Below are positions 1 through 11,884 of a stretch of 17,500 nucleotides of DNA, in pieces; within the stretch, counting starts at the first letter, position 1; every line of letters starts with the position of its first letter. A model generated the notes under the pieces. The model saw only the letters and a list, made by a program, of their open reading frames with translations, ran no database searches and was not told where the DNA came from. The DNA lies in NCBI GenBank assembly GCA_002005505.1, contig KV908424.1, positions 189,406 through 206,905 of the forward strand, given 5' to 3'. Both the position numbers and the translations under genes were made by a program. The stretch comes from Botryococcus braunii. Its lineage: Eukaryota > Chlorophyta > Trebouxiophyceae.

Positions 1-514
1 AGCAGCGTCACTGATCCACAACCTGATTTGTGCATCGAGTATTTTTTTCCCTATTTCCTTGCATGTGAAATCACAGCTCTCTCATCATACAGGAACGACG
101 AGATTGAACATCCCGAAGGTACTCGTGGCATGCATGCCGACTCAGTCGCGTAATCCACATTCGTGCAATACGTTATTGGTGCTCCCAAGGGTTCCCACGG
201 ACAAGGCTCTCCCGTCGATTAGGAAAAGGAAGATTGCCGCCAGGCCGCAAGGTTTGCAGTACGGCCTGTACTCTACAGTCCGCTCATGGCGTACATAGCC
301 CGTACGATGCTATCGTTCACAAGCATGGACGCCCAGTCATTGCCAGATCTCCTCTCATTTGGCCGATTGATGTTATCATCTCGTTCATTGCTTCTCTCTG
401 TACCAGATTGGACTTCAGACGGTATTTAAGAAACTGAAGACGGCGTCGTTTGATCAGCAACTAACGACGGCCAGAATGTGCATGTAATTAAGGTTTGGCA
501 GTTTTAAGGTTATC
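1..514 (+). promoter_or_regulatory. 5' flank and putative promoter of the SPF30 gene
   Basis: No convincing gene is seen in this stretch. The short open frames have no recognisable protein character. A TATA-like TATTTAA lies at 423-429, about 86 bases before the SPF30 start codon at 515, so a start of transcription near 450-460 and a short 5' UTR would fit. The assignment rests on position and one weak motif only. Confidence 0.3.
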
Positions 515-4097
<3,583 letters not shown>

Positions 4098-4377
4098 GCA
4101 ATGCAGCTGCCAGGCGTGTGACTGGAGCGGCATGAGAAGCGCCGCAGTAGATTGGGCTTGATGCATTCGCCCGAGTTCGCCCGGGAATGCAGGTTGGTTA
4201 GGGGCTCTGTTGATTCTGACAAGGGTGTGGTGTGTGCCACCTGGCAGTTGTTGGCCACCTCGCTGTGCAATCATTCACTCTGTGTGGGAAGGTCGGGGCG
4301 CTGCGCGTGGGTTGAAGATATCGAGGGTGTTGAGCTGAGGGTCAGACGATGCAGGCATTGCCACCCATGCGCAGGGC
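4098..4377 (+). other. 3' flank of SPF30, no feature seen
   Basis: This stretch follows the SPF30 stop codon and should hold its 3' UTR. I see no canonical AATAAA signal and no conserved coding frame on either strand. Confidence 0.4.
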
Positions 4378-4386
4378 GGGGGGGGG

Positions 4387-4485
<99 letters not shown>

Positions 4486-4506
4486 GGGGGGGGGGGGAGA
4501 GTCAGA

Positions 4507-4597
<91 letters not shown>
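4378..4597. repeat. GA microsatellite punctuated by long G-runs
   Basis: A 12-G run (4378-4389), a GA tract to about 4484, a 13-G run (4485-4497), a short interruption, a second GA tract (about 4511-4586) and an 11-G run (4587-4597). The whole plus strand is purine apart from a few bases near 4502-4510. It could adopt triplex or quadruplex forms and is a probable site of length variation and sequencing error. Confidence 0.95.
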
Positions 4598-4599
<2 letters not shown>

Positions 4600-4797
4600 G
4601 ATAAGAGAAAACCTGGGTCGCGCTTTTTGTGCATAGACTACCGAGGTTGACATACGCACTTTTTGCGGCCAGAGAGAGGGGTGGGGGAGAGAGAAAAGCG
4701 GGGGGGAGTAAATAGAACCCAAGGCCACGCTTTTCGTGACTGTACTACTGAGGCTGAAGCAGGCACTTCTTGCCAAGGCCTGGAAGGGGGGGGGGGG
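4600..4797. repeat. Diverged direct duplication, about 100 bp per copy
   Basis: Copy one starts near 4600 and copy two near 4710. They share in order AGA-CC(T/A)(G/A)GG, CACGCTTTT or GCGCTTTTTGTG, ACTAC(C/T)GAGG(T/C)TGA, GCACTT(T/C)TTGC and a closing G-rich run (12 Gs at 4786-4797 in the second). A GA- and G-rich spacer joins them, so the unit may have spread together with the adjacent GA/G block. Confidence 0.5.
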
Positions 4798-4882
4798 CAT
4801 TCATGAGGGCAACGGAGACAACGCTCTGGAAGGGAGGGCCTATGGGAGTGCAGCGAGGGCCAATGCGGCCTCCTCTGGGCAG

Positions 4883-4988
4883 GGCCTGGACATCCGGCTT
4901 GGATCTGTGTCTCTGTTTTGGACCCAAACGCACAGGTAGGCATGGACATCGGGTTTGCTTCTGTGTGCCTGTTTTGGACCCAGGTAGG
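4883..4988. repeat. Direct duplication of a unit of about 50-56 bp
   Basis: The first copy is 4883-4938 and the second about 4939-4988. Both begin GGC(C/A)TGGACATC(C/G)GG, continue with TCTGTGT and CTGTTTTGGACCCA, and end CAGGTAGG. The second lacks a few bases near its end. No coding role is evident. Confidence 0.7.
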
Positions 4989-5311
4989 GCATTGAATCCA
5001 ACAAGTTGGAGGATGGTTGGGACTTGGATGGGGTACATGAACGGGCTCGGTTTAGTCAGGCTGCAGTGTTTTAGCCAGGTGACTTGGCACAAGTCCCTTC
5101 CGCACTGGTCCAAGCGGAGCTTGAGGCCACCAGCGCGCAAATTTATCACCCACACGTATTGCCTCGCTGGGGGTCGTAGAGTTGAACAGAGAGGTCCCAG
5201 ACCGCCTGCCTGCTTATTGTTGTGGAAGCATATTGGGTAATTCAACATGAGGGCGAGCGCAAAAGATTGCTGCTACATATTCAGACAGACTCTTCGTCTG
5301 TACGACCTGCA

Positions 5312-5383
5312 TGTACAAGCAAGTTAAGACATTCGTGTACGAGCAACTTACGACATTGTTGCACAAGCAACTCGAAGCGAGGT
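5312..5383 (+). repeat. Three tandem 24-bp units
   Basis: Units are 5312-5335, 5336-5359 and 5360-5383, each beginning TG(T/C)AC(A/G)AGCAA and diverging towards the end. The length is a multiple of three, so an open frame through it gives an eight-residue repeat of the type CTSKLRHS/CTSNLRHC. No surrounding protein is recognisable, so coding is not claimed. Confidence 0.8.
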
Positions 5384-5420
5384 GCATGGTGTCATCGACT
5401 CATGCAATTGTGTTGTCAAT

Positions 5421-5807
5421 ATGATACGTAGCGATTCTTTCAGGCCCTGTGCATTCAATGACTTTTTAGAAGGAGCAGGTGGGATTTTTGGCGCCCGATA
5501 TCAACCCCTGTCCCTGTTCTGTACTATCTTCCCCCTCGCAGATGCCCATCTTTATGTTCTGAATATCAGGAAAGATCATGAGAAGCCGCCAACCGCAAAG
5601 AAACCTCTAGCCTTGCTCACCCGTTACAAGGGACTGAATCACAACACTCATCATAACCGTGCGCAGAGCCTGAATGCCGCTAGTTTCACTGAAGCAGATG
5701 AACTAACTCCGATCGAAAGCCTGACGACATATCCGCGGTTTGTTAAGAGCTCGTCAGAACATGGAGATGAAATTTTCAGGGAGGAAACCCCCAAAGTGAT
5801 TTTGTAA
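5421..5807 (+). CDS. Unrecognised open frame, 128 aa, doubtful
   Basis: From the first ATG at 5421 the frame is open to a TAA at 5805-5807. The protein is hydrophilic and of normal composition, with no signal peptide, membrane segment or motif I know. A splice-acceptor-like CCCTCGCAG ends just before the GATGCCCATC segment near 5541, so the second half could be an exon of something else. It lies between convergent SPF30 and ELIP in a repeat-rich zone, and a chance frame is quite possible. No homologue comes to mind. Confidence 0.15.
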   Translation: MIRSDSFRPCAFNDFLEGAGGIFGARYQPLSLFCTIFPLADAHLYVLNIRKDHEKPPTAKKPLALLTRYKGLNHNTHHNRAQSLNAASFTEADELTPIESLTTYPRFVKSSSEHGDEIFREETPKVIL

Positions 5808-5971
5808 TGTGGAATTTCACCTACATATTCCCTTGTAACGGAGCCACCCTGTGCAGTGCAACCCACACCCCAAACCATGATAAAACCATGACACAACTCA
5901 TAACACAAAGTACATGCAGCTGGAGGGGAACAGCAGAGGGCCTGACATGCCCCTCACCCCCTCAAGTAGCG

Positions 5972-6112
<141 letters not shown>

Positions 6113-6315
6113 GAGGGCAAAATCTCTTCCATTCCAGAAATGTCCTGCAATAAAATTTCCTGCAGTCGTCACTGAAGTAAGATCCCCCTCCCCCCCCCCC
6201 TCCCTTTTTCCACATGCCAGAGTGGTGAAGGGCATCCTTGGATGTGCAGTCCAGGGCTGCATGCGCCCCGCAACATTGGCTCTGCGACTCAAGGCTGCAT
6301 GTGCCCTGCAGAGGG

Positions 6316-7030
6316 CCACCTTGACATGCGGGGAAGCACGCTTCACTTCTTATTTAAGCATGTACTTCGAGACAAGTGCACGTCCCAAACCCAGCATCGC
6401 AGCTTTGAATGTGTGGACCCGCCCCAGGTGCTTGTCAAAGGGCACCTTGATATGCGGGGAAGCACTCTTCACTTCTTATTTAAGCATGCACTTCGAGTCG
6501 AGTGCACGTCCCAACGCTAGCGCCGCAGCGTTGGTTGTTGTGAGGACCCGTCGCATGTGCCTATGGAAGAGCTCCTTTCCTTGTGGGAGACCATGCGTTT
6601 CAGAAGGGGGAATGTCCCAACACCAGCGCCACAGCGTTGTTGTGTGGACATGCTGCATATGCATGTGGCGGGGCGTCTCGAGATGTGGGAAATCATGCGA
6701 ATCCAGAATGGTGCATGTCCCAACACGTGGACCGCCACATGTGCCTATGGATGAGCACCTCCACATGAGGGGAGTCATGCGTTTCAGAAGGCCGGGTGTC
6801 CCAACACCAGCGCGGCAGCGTTGTTGTGTGGACCTGTTCCATGTGCCTGTGGAAGGGCACCTTCACATGTCCGAAATCATGTGTTTCAGAAGGCCCAACA
6901 CCAGCAAAGCAGCCTTGGGGTATGGACCCGGTACACGCGCATGTGGTGGGCCCCTTGACATGCGAGAACCCACGTCCTAACACATCACGTCATGTTGCGT
7001 TTCAAAACAGTGCACGTCCCAACACCAGCT
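6316..7030. repeat. Degenerate tandem array of roughly 80-125 bp units ending in the ELIP last exon
   Basis: The anchor GTCCCAACACCAGC or a close variant recurs near 6382, 6507, 6614, 6716, 6798, 6893 and 7016. Other shared blocks are ACCTTGACATGCGGGGAAGCA, CATGTGCCTGTGGAAG and GCGTTTCAGAAGG. The first two units (6316-6388 and 6442-6513) are close to each other and share TTCACTTCTTATTTAAGCAT. The last unit overlaps the final codons and stop of ELIP exon 5 (7002-7072, minus strand). Plus-strand open frames through the array (6222-6980) reflect the repeat and resemble no protein I know. Confidence 0.8.
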
Positions 7031-8355
7031 CCACTCCCACGAGACCAAGGAAGCCAATCATGGCCACCCTCCCTGCAAACCAGCATTACTCACTTCACTC
7101 TTTTCCTTGACCTGCAACTCAGACTGCATGTGTCACATTGCACTTCAAGCAGCAAGACCCCCCCCCACCCATCAGGCTTGGGCTGGGCAGGGGAGTCCTC
7201 CAGGGGACCACAACCCACACAGCAGCAGGGGATTCCCTCTAGGGGATCACAACCCATACAAGGGCAGGGGATTCCTCCGAGCGTCCACGATCCGCACAGG
7301 GGCACGTGATGCCTCCAAGGGGCCACAACCCACACAGGGGCAGGGGAGTCCTCTGAGGGGCCACAACGCACGCAGGAGCAGGGGTCTCCTCCTTCGACTC
7401 CGTAACCCCCCTCCAGGTCTGCCTCCCGCTAATTGGAGTCCCACTTGTGTTCGTCCCACTTGTTGCGACTTCTAACACTGGGTGTGACTGCCGCCCTGCT
7501 TTAGACATTGGGTGCTAAACTCCCCTTTGCTTCAGACGTTGGGTAAGACTCCCGCTCTGCTTCAGACATTGGTGTGACCGCCGCCCCGATTCATACAATG
7601 GGTGTGACTTCTGCTCTGCTTCATACAATGGGTGTGTCACTGCCCCCCCGCTTCAAAAATTGGTGTGACTGCCGCCCTGCTTCAGACATAGGGCGTCACG
7701 TCTGCTCTGCTCCAGACAATTGTGACTTTCGGTCTGCTGAAGTCTTGGAACAGGCAAGCAGAGGAGGGCCAACAGATTGGGGCCCGGCCGGATTGATCTT
7801 GAGGTCTAAGCAGGCCGGCCCAGGGGTTTTACAATAGAGGACGGGTTTGGGGACCGCAGCTACCAACAACAAGTGCCGAATCTCAAAGCCCTTAAGGGGG
7901 CCGAATGCCAGTCTTCCACAAGGCCTTGCGAGAAGAGGTCGTACGAAGCCTCGGGGTGACAAACTTCATGCCATTTACATTTTTCACTTTTCCTTACAGT
8001 ACTACTGGTACTGCTACAATGAGATCCATTTAAGGGTCAACCCCAGGAGGAACGGAGTCGTGCACACATCTCTCCAAGGACGGGTGTGGGGACGCATACC
8101 CGAGGAGGACTGGGGATGGGCAATACTAAGGACCAGCATTGGGGATGGGAAGGGTCACTGAGGGCCACTAATGGCCGCTTGCAGACACACATGAGCCTGC
8201 CGTGAGGGGTCAATTAGGGACCACACGGGGGATGGGAATAGGTTAGCATTGGGGAAGGGAGTTAGGACAGCCTTGGGACGAAAAACAGCAGAGCGATGGG
8301 ACAGGGATGAAGTAGTGAGCGCAGACATGCATGCATGCGTGTGCGTGCGTGCGTG

Positions 8356-8405
<50 letters not shown>

Positions 8406-8408
8406 AGC

Positions 8409-8506
<98 letters not shown>

Positions 8507-9999
8507 CGGGCGCATGTGCAGCAAGCGTCATTGAGGGGTAGAGCGGGTATCTGGTGGGCATAAGATGTACCACAGCTTACTCACGGGCCAGCATACCTAG
8601 CCAAATCTCATGAGTTTTGTTGAAGAAGCGCAGGGCTGGAGGCAAGCCTTCCCTGCTGCATGTTTCCTGCAGCTCCTGCAGCGAAACGCCTGATGCAAAC
8701 TTCGGCATCAGCGACCCCAGAGCTATGGAGAGGGTCGTGAACAGGACACCTGTGCAAGCAGCCCCTTTCAGCCACACAGATAATGGCACCGCGTCTTCCC
8801 CTGACTACATGTGGGGAACTCATGCCACGAGCACTTAAGACGTACAGAAGAGCCCTGTTACCAGGCTGCAGTTGCCCTTATTTCCTCGTTAAGCACAGCT
8901 TTCACATGCCATGCAAGAGAATGGCAAATCCTAAAAAGGCCAGCATAAAACCCTGGTTGCAGACCCCTCCACAGAAATAAAAGCTTCACCCTGCTCGGAT
9001 TAAGGCGCGTGTTTATACTGGGCAGACCCTTTGGATCCAAGTTGGAATTAAGTGGCCCTCACCGACTGGGGCAATAGCAAGCTGCTCCAAGACAGACTTG
9101 TGTGTGGCGAGCTCTGCAGCGGCTGCAGCAGCGAAGCCCCACATTGCAATGCGCCCATTAATTCTCTGCAGCGCAGGGTTGGAAGTGTCAAATACTAGGA
9201 GGACTGAGTGCAAAGTTTCCACATTGGGCAGGGTATTCTTTGCGGCTTTCCATTTGTCACTGTACTCTTGTAGATGGAAAGTAAGGGGGACAGAGGCAAA
9301 ACAAAGAAAGCAGAGGAGCATGAACGAGCGACGAGACGAGGGGGCACCTCAAAATGAGGGTACGCAGAGAACATTACTAGGCGTCTTCTCATCCCAAGCT
9401 CAGGAGTCTAAACTTATACCCAGACAGCTTCCCTCGGCCAATTTCATTGATAGCATGGCTGTAAATGCAGGCTGTCACCTCTGGCGCAGGGCCTGAGAAC
9501 GCCAAAACCTCTTGCAGGGTCTCGTTGTCCTTTATCCATGGTACCACATGTCGCGCAGGATTGCTGGTCCCAGCTGACTCCGGTGGAGCTGACTCCGGTG
9601 GAGTTTCACCTTCTGGCTCTGCTGCACGTCTGATGACCGACTTTCTGAGTGTCCTGTGACCTGATCGTCTACATGGCAGCGTTCTTGCCGCCCTGTTCTG
9701 GGTCGGAAGGTGCCCTGTCAAGCAGAGAGCCTGTGACAATAAAGGGATTGTTAGGGATAATTTGAATTTTACAAGAAGACTGTGGAGGCCCTACTGCCGA
9801 CAACTTGTACAGCAATCGCAATAGTCGACTGTTTGAAGTCGACGGCTTTAAATAGTCGAATGTTTGATGACGACAATTTCAAATATTAAGCTTCATCGAC
9901 CTAATTACTAAACAGCCAAAACTATGTGAAAGCATTGACTCCAAGGTTGACAAAGCACCGCCTTACCTCTGATCCGGCCATACTCTTCACTGCGTGCAT
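7002..9999 (-). CDS. ELIP: Early light-inducible protein, LHC superfamily (5 exons, 203 aa)
   Basis: Minus-strand exons are 9999-9967, 9730-9479, 9165-9063, 8749-8597 and 7072-7002 (stop TGA). Phases 0, 0, 1, 1 all agree. Donors are GAG/GTAAGG, GAG/GTGACA, TCG/GTGAGG and TAG/GTATGC; acceptors are all CAG. ELIPs are thylakoid proteins that bind pigments and protect photosystems under light stress. Residues 1 to about 45 are Arg/Ser-rich with few acids, like a plastid transit peptide. The hallmark LAFSGPAPE leads into helix I, whose E95-R-I-N98-G-R100-I-A-M is the chlorophyll-binding ExxNxR motif. Helix II begins [15 protein letters not shown] near 131. Helix III has E177-I-W-L180-G-R182-V-A-M, so the usual Asn ligand is Leu. 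The protein ends at F203, close to plant ELIP length. An internal start at residue 7 is possible. A GTGAGTAAG donor 13 bases past the chosen exon 4 end breaks the helix III motif, so I rejected it. Intron 4 is 1524 nt of tandem repeats. Confidence 0.9.
7203..7394. repeat. 38-39 bp minisatellite, five units, ELIP intron 4
   Basis: Unit starts are 7203, 7242, 7281, 7319 and 7357. The consensus starts GGGGCCACAACCCACACAGG, followed by GGCAGGGGATTCCTC. Two units are 39 bp, two are 38 bp and the last is cut short. On the transcribed (minus) strand it is pyrimidine-rich. Confidence 0.9.
7477..7740. repeat. About 30-bp minisatellite, nine degenerate units, ELIP intron 4
   Basis: The unit is close to ATTGGGTGTGACTGCCGCCC followed by TGCTTCAGAC, 29-31 bases long, repeated about nine times with substitutions. 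It is unrelated in sequence to the 39-bp array 80 bases before it. It lies wholly inside ELIP intron 4. Confidence 0.85.
7741..8330. other. Middle of ELIP intron 4, no gene; G-rich degenerate segments
   Basis: No coding frame resembling a protein is seen on either strand. From about 8080 to 8280 short G-rich phrases such as CATTGGGGATGGGAAGGGTC and CACGGGGGATGGGAATAGG recur loosely, which may be another decayed tandem repeat. Confidence 0.4.
8331..8506. repeat. Compound GT/GA microsatellite with CG joint, ELIP intron 4
   Basis: GCGT repeats lead into a GT tract (about 8358-8397), a CG-rich joint (GCGCGCGTGAGCGCGA), a GA tract (8411-8496) and a 10-G run ending at 8506. On the transcribed minus strand this is a C-run, a CT tract and then a CA tract. 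Confidence 0.95.
9572..9601 (-). repeat. Perfect 15-bp coding duplication in ELIP exon 2
   Basis: The 15-base unit AGCTGACTCCGGTGG occurs at 9572-9586 and again at 9587-9601 with no difference. It encodes the duplicated Pro-Pro-Glu-Ser-Ala in the low-complexity region after the transit peptide (about residues 55-64). The identity suggests a recent duplication; it keeps the frame. Confidence 0.9.
9821..9882. repeat. 31-bp tandem duplication in ELIP intron 1
   Basis: Copies at 9821-9851 and 9852-9882 both start ATAGTCGA(C/A)TGTTTGA and end with a TTTAA or TTCAA run. The first copy also contains two GTCGAC hexamers, making AGTCGACT a palindrome. The copies differ at several positions. Confidence 0.75.
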
Positions 10000-10389
10000 T
10001 GACAAGGCCTGTTACCAAGTAGCCTGTTCAGAAATCCTACACGTTTATCTTGTGTAGAGTGGGGCGAAATTAAGCAACAGGCGAGTTGTCTCCAGGCAGT
10101 GGTTGTAGATCGCCTTAGCCTCTTCTTAAAGCCCCACGTCGTCGACAGTTGTAAACTAGTAGTACAGTGTCCCGATAGAGCAAGTTTGGCAGGTGGGGTC
10201 CATGTGACCGACCCAGTGGTGAAAATTCTTTCGCTCGCCAGAAACGGCGAGTATTGTGGGGGAATCATTCGATACCGCAGCACTTGGTCTCACAAGACGC
10301 CCCAGTCTGTGCTTTCAGTTTCTGATACATATCGGTCAAAATGTCGATGAATTTGCCAAAATGATTTCGGAGCAATAAAAGTTTCAACG
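10000..10389. promoter_or_regulatory. Shared 5' region of divergent ELIP and thioesterase genes
   Basis: Only 390 bases separate the ELIP start (9999, minus) and the thioesterase start (10390, plus). An ACGT core (CCACGTCG, 10134-10141) and a GATAA core on the minus strand near 10046-10051, inside a CTACAC...GTGTAG inverted repeat, are of the type found in light-responsive plant promoters. ELIPs are usually light-induced, but these short motifs also occur by chance. No clear TATA box is seen for either gene. Confidence 0.4.
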
Positions 10390-11884
10390 ATGTTGAGTAG
10401 GGTAGGTCGCCGAGCGCTTGCGCAAGTTTCGCAAAAACATTTCCTCGAGGCTTTGTCCGCAAGCAGGGGCCAAATTCCTCATGGCCTTAGACGAGAAAGT
10501 GCATCACTGAGCGTGCTGGATGCGGGAGACTCTGTAGAGGTTGACGGGGTGGTTAGTTCCGGTGGGGTCCCGCTGGTGTTTAAAATGCTGTTAGCCTTGT
10601 CACCGCGGTCTCTTGGGTTTCTGCTTCCTCATTAGCTAGGCCTATTTCTTCAATTCCTGAACCTGGGAGATGCCTCGATGACGGAGCTTTGGAGTCGACG
10701 TATCGTGTGGTATGAGTGCGGACAAGTCAGATCAGGGCCAGTGACGCACTGCATTGCACAGGTTCCAGGAGTCTTGGGCGCTGGCTTTTTCCACTGGCGT
10801 TACTGTCAGTTGGTGGAACCCTCGCAGTTACGCACCACAGTGACGAGAGGAGTATTCCACCCTATAACTCATCAGGAATTTTGAGATTGGGGCCACCGCA
10901 TGCACCTCAGTGGGTCCAAGATCTTGCAGCTTCTGAAGGCGTGACAGAGGTATTGACTGGGAATACGCTTGATGTGCACGCTTTCATTAAGCATGACCAT
11001 ATGGTACGTTCACAAGCGAACACATGCCAGGCCAAATCCCTAGGCATATTCTTCGATTGTTTAAGTATGGATGGACTGCCCCGTTACCCTTATCCTGGCT
11101 GGTGCAGTTCTCTGCTCTGCTGCGGCATGACCTTGTGAAAGACTTGGTGTGTTACTATGACAAGGGCGAGCGGCAGATGAAGTATGTCATTCAACTGGGC
11201 AGGTGCGTAACTCTTTTGAAACACAACTTCACTGGTATGGCCCCATTGTCCAACCAATGTTGTGGATGACCCTTCCACGACGCCATTGACTGTCTGTTGG
11301 GGCTTGCAGTGATGTTTGTGGGTACCCAAGAATTGTTCATGGGGGCCTGACAGCTGCAATCATTGATGAGAGCTTTGGATTCCTTTTCTATTCTTTGAGG
11401 GAGCACAAGCAATTGCCATTTTTGGGCCCAGCTTTCACGGCGCATTTGGAGGTTAACTATAAGAGGGTAGAATCTCTATTGAGCTAACATTTTTGTTTAT
11501 TGCAATGACATTGTCAATTTCATCCTTTCGCAACATGTTATTTAACCTGCAAACCCTTACTGCTGTCAAAGACCTCGAAGCATTTAATTCAATTGTTTTG
11601 TGGACCGGCCAGCGACTGGAGTTGTAGAAAGCGCAAATACTAAATTGACTGTGTACTTTCAGAAAATCCAGGCGGGCCGCTTATTGCTGTGCACCACAGA
11701 AGTTGAAAGTGTTGAAGGCCGCAAGTTGTGGATGAAGGCCACGCTTCGGGATGGGCCACATGGGAAGGTGTTTGCTACTGCTCGTGCACTCTTTGTAGTC
11801 CCGAAGACCACTCGCTTGCTGAGTGAGGGCTGGAGATACGTTGTTTCTGCTTTGTTTCCAAAAAGTAATGTGTCGTTTGAGTAA
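10390..11884 (+). CDS. HotDog-fold acyl-CoA thioesterase, probably mitochondrial (5 exons, 295 aa)
   Basis: Exons are 10390-10561, 10762-11003, 11108-11202, 11310-11466 and 11663-11884 (stop TAA). Phases 1, 0, 2, 0 agree, and every acceptor is CAG. The family (4HBT/PaaI, THEM4-like) hydrolyses acyl-CoA thioesters. The core is clear in exons 3-5: a Tyr-Pro-Arg-Ile-Val-H180-G-G-L-T-A-A-I-I-D189-E segment, where the His-Gly-Gly turn and downstream acid are typical of the catalytic helix, then AFTAHLEVNYKR and TEVESVEGRKLWMKATLRDG for the beta sheet. The N-terminus MLSRVGRRALAQVSQKHF is an Arg-rich, acid-free amphipathic presequence, and residues about 65-80 (WLFPLALLSVGGTLAV) form a likely membrane segment, suggesting an inner-membrane-anchored enzyme. 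The first donor (CCG/GTGGGG) is weak but the only one that fits the phase. A GTAAGG overlaps the stop codon, so further exons cannot be excluded. The exact substrate is unknown. Confidence 0.85.

Noticed and set aside
6222..6980. 252-aa plus-strand open frame across the downstream array
   Set aside because: It follows the tandem units, has no recognisable domain, and the array shows its protein-like homology on the other strand (ELIP C-terminus).
7203..7740. CRISPR-like array
   Set aside because: Repeats are directly adjacent with no unique spacers, the units are degenerate, and the context is a eukaryotic intron.
8577..8597. ELIP ending by read-through at TAA 8577-8579, or use of the strong donor at 8584
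   Set aside because: Either option breaks the helix III motif. Using the GTATGC donor at 8596 joins in phase to exon 5 (7072-7002) and gives E-I-W-L-G-R-V-A-M and a normal full-length protein.
10265..10462. 65-aa minus-strand open frame in the divergent promoter
   Set aside because: It is antisense to the thioesterase presequence exon and the promoter, with no recognisable protein character.
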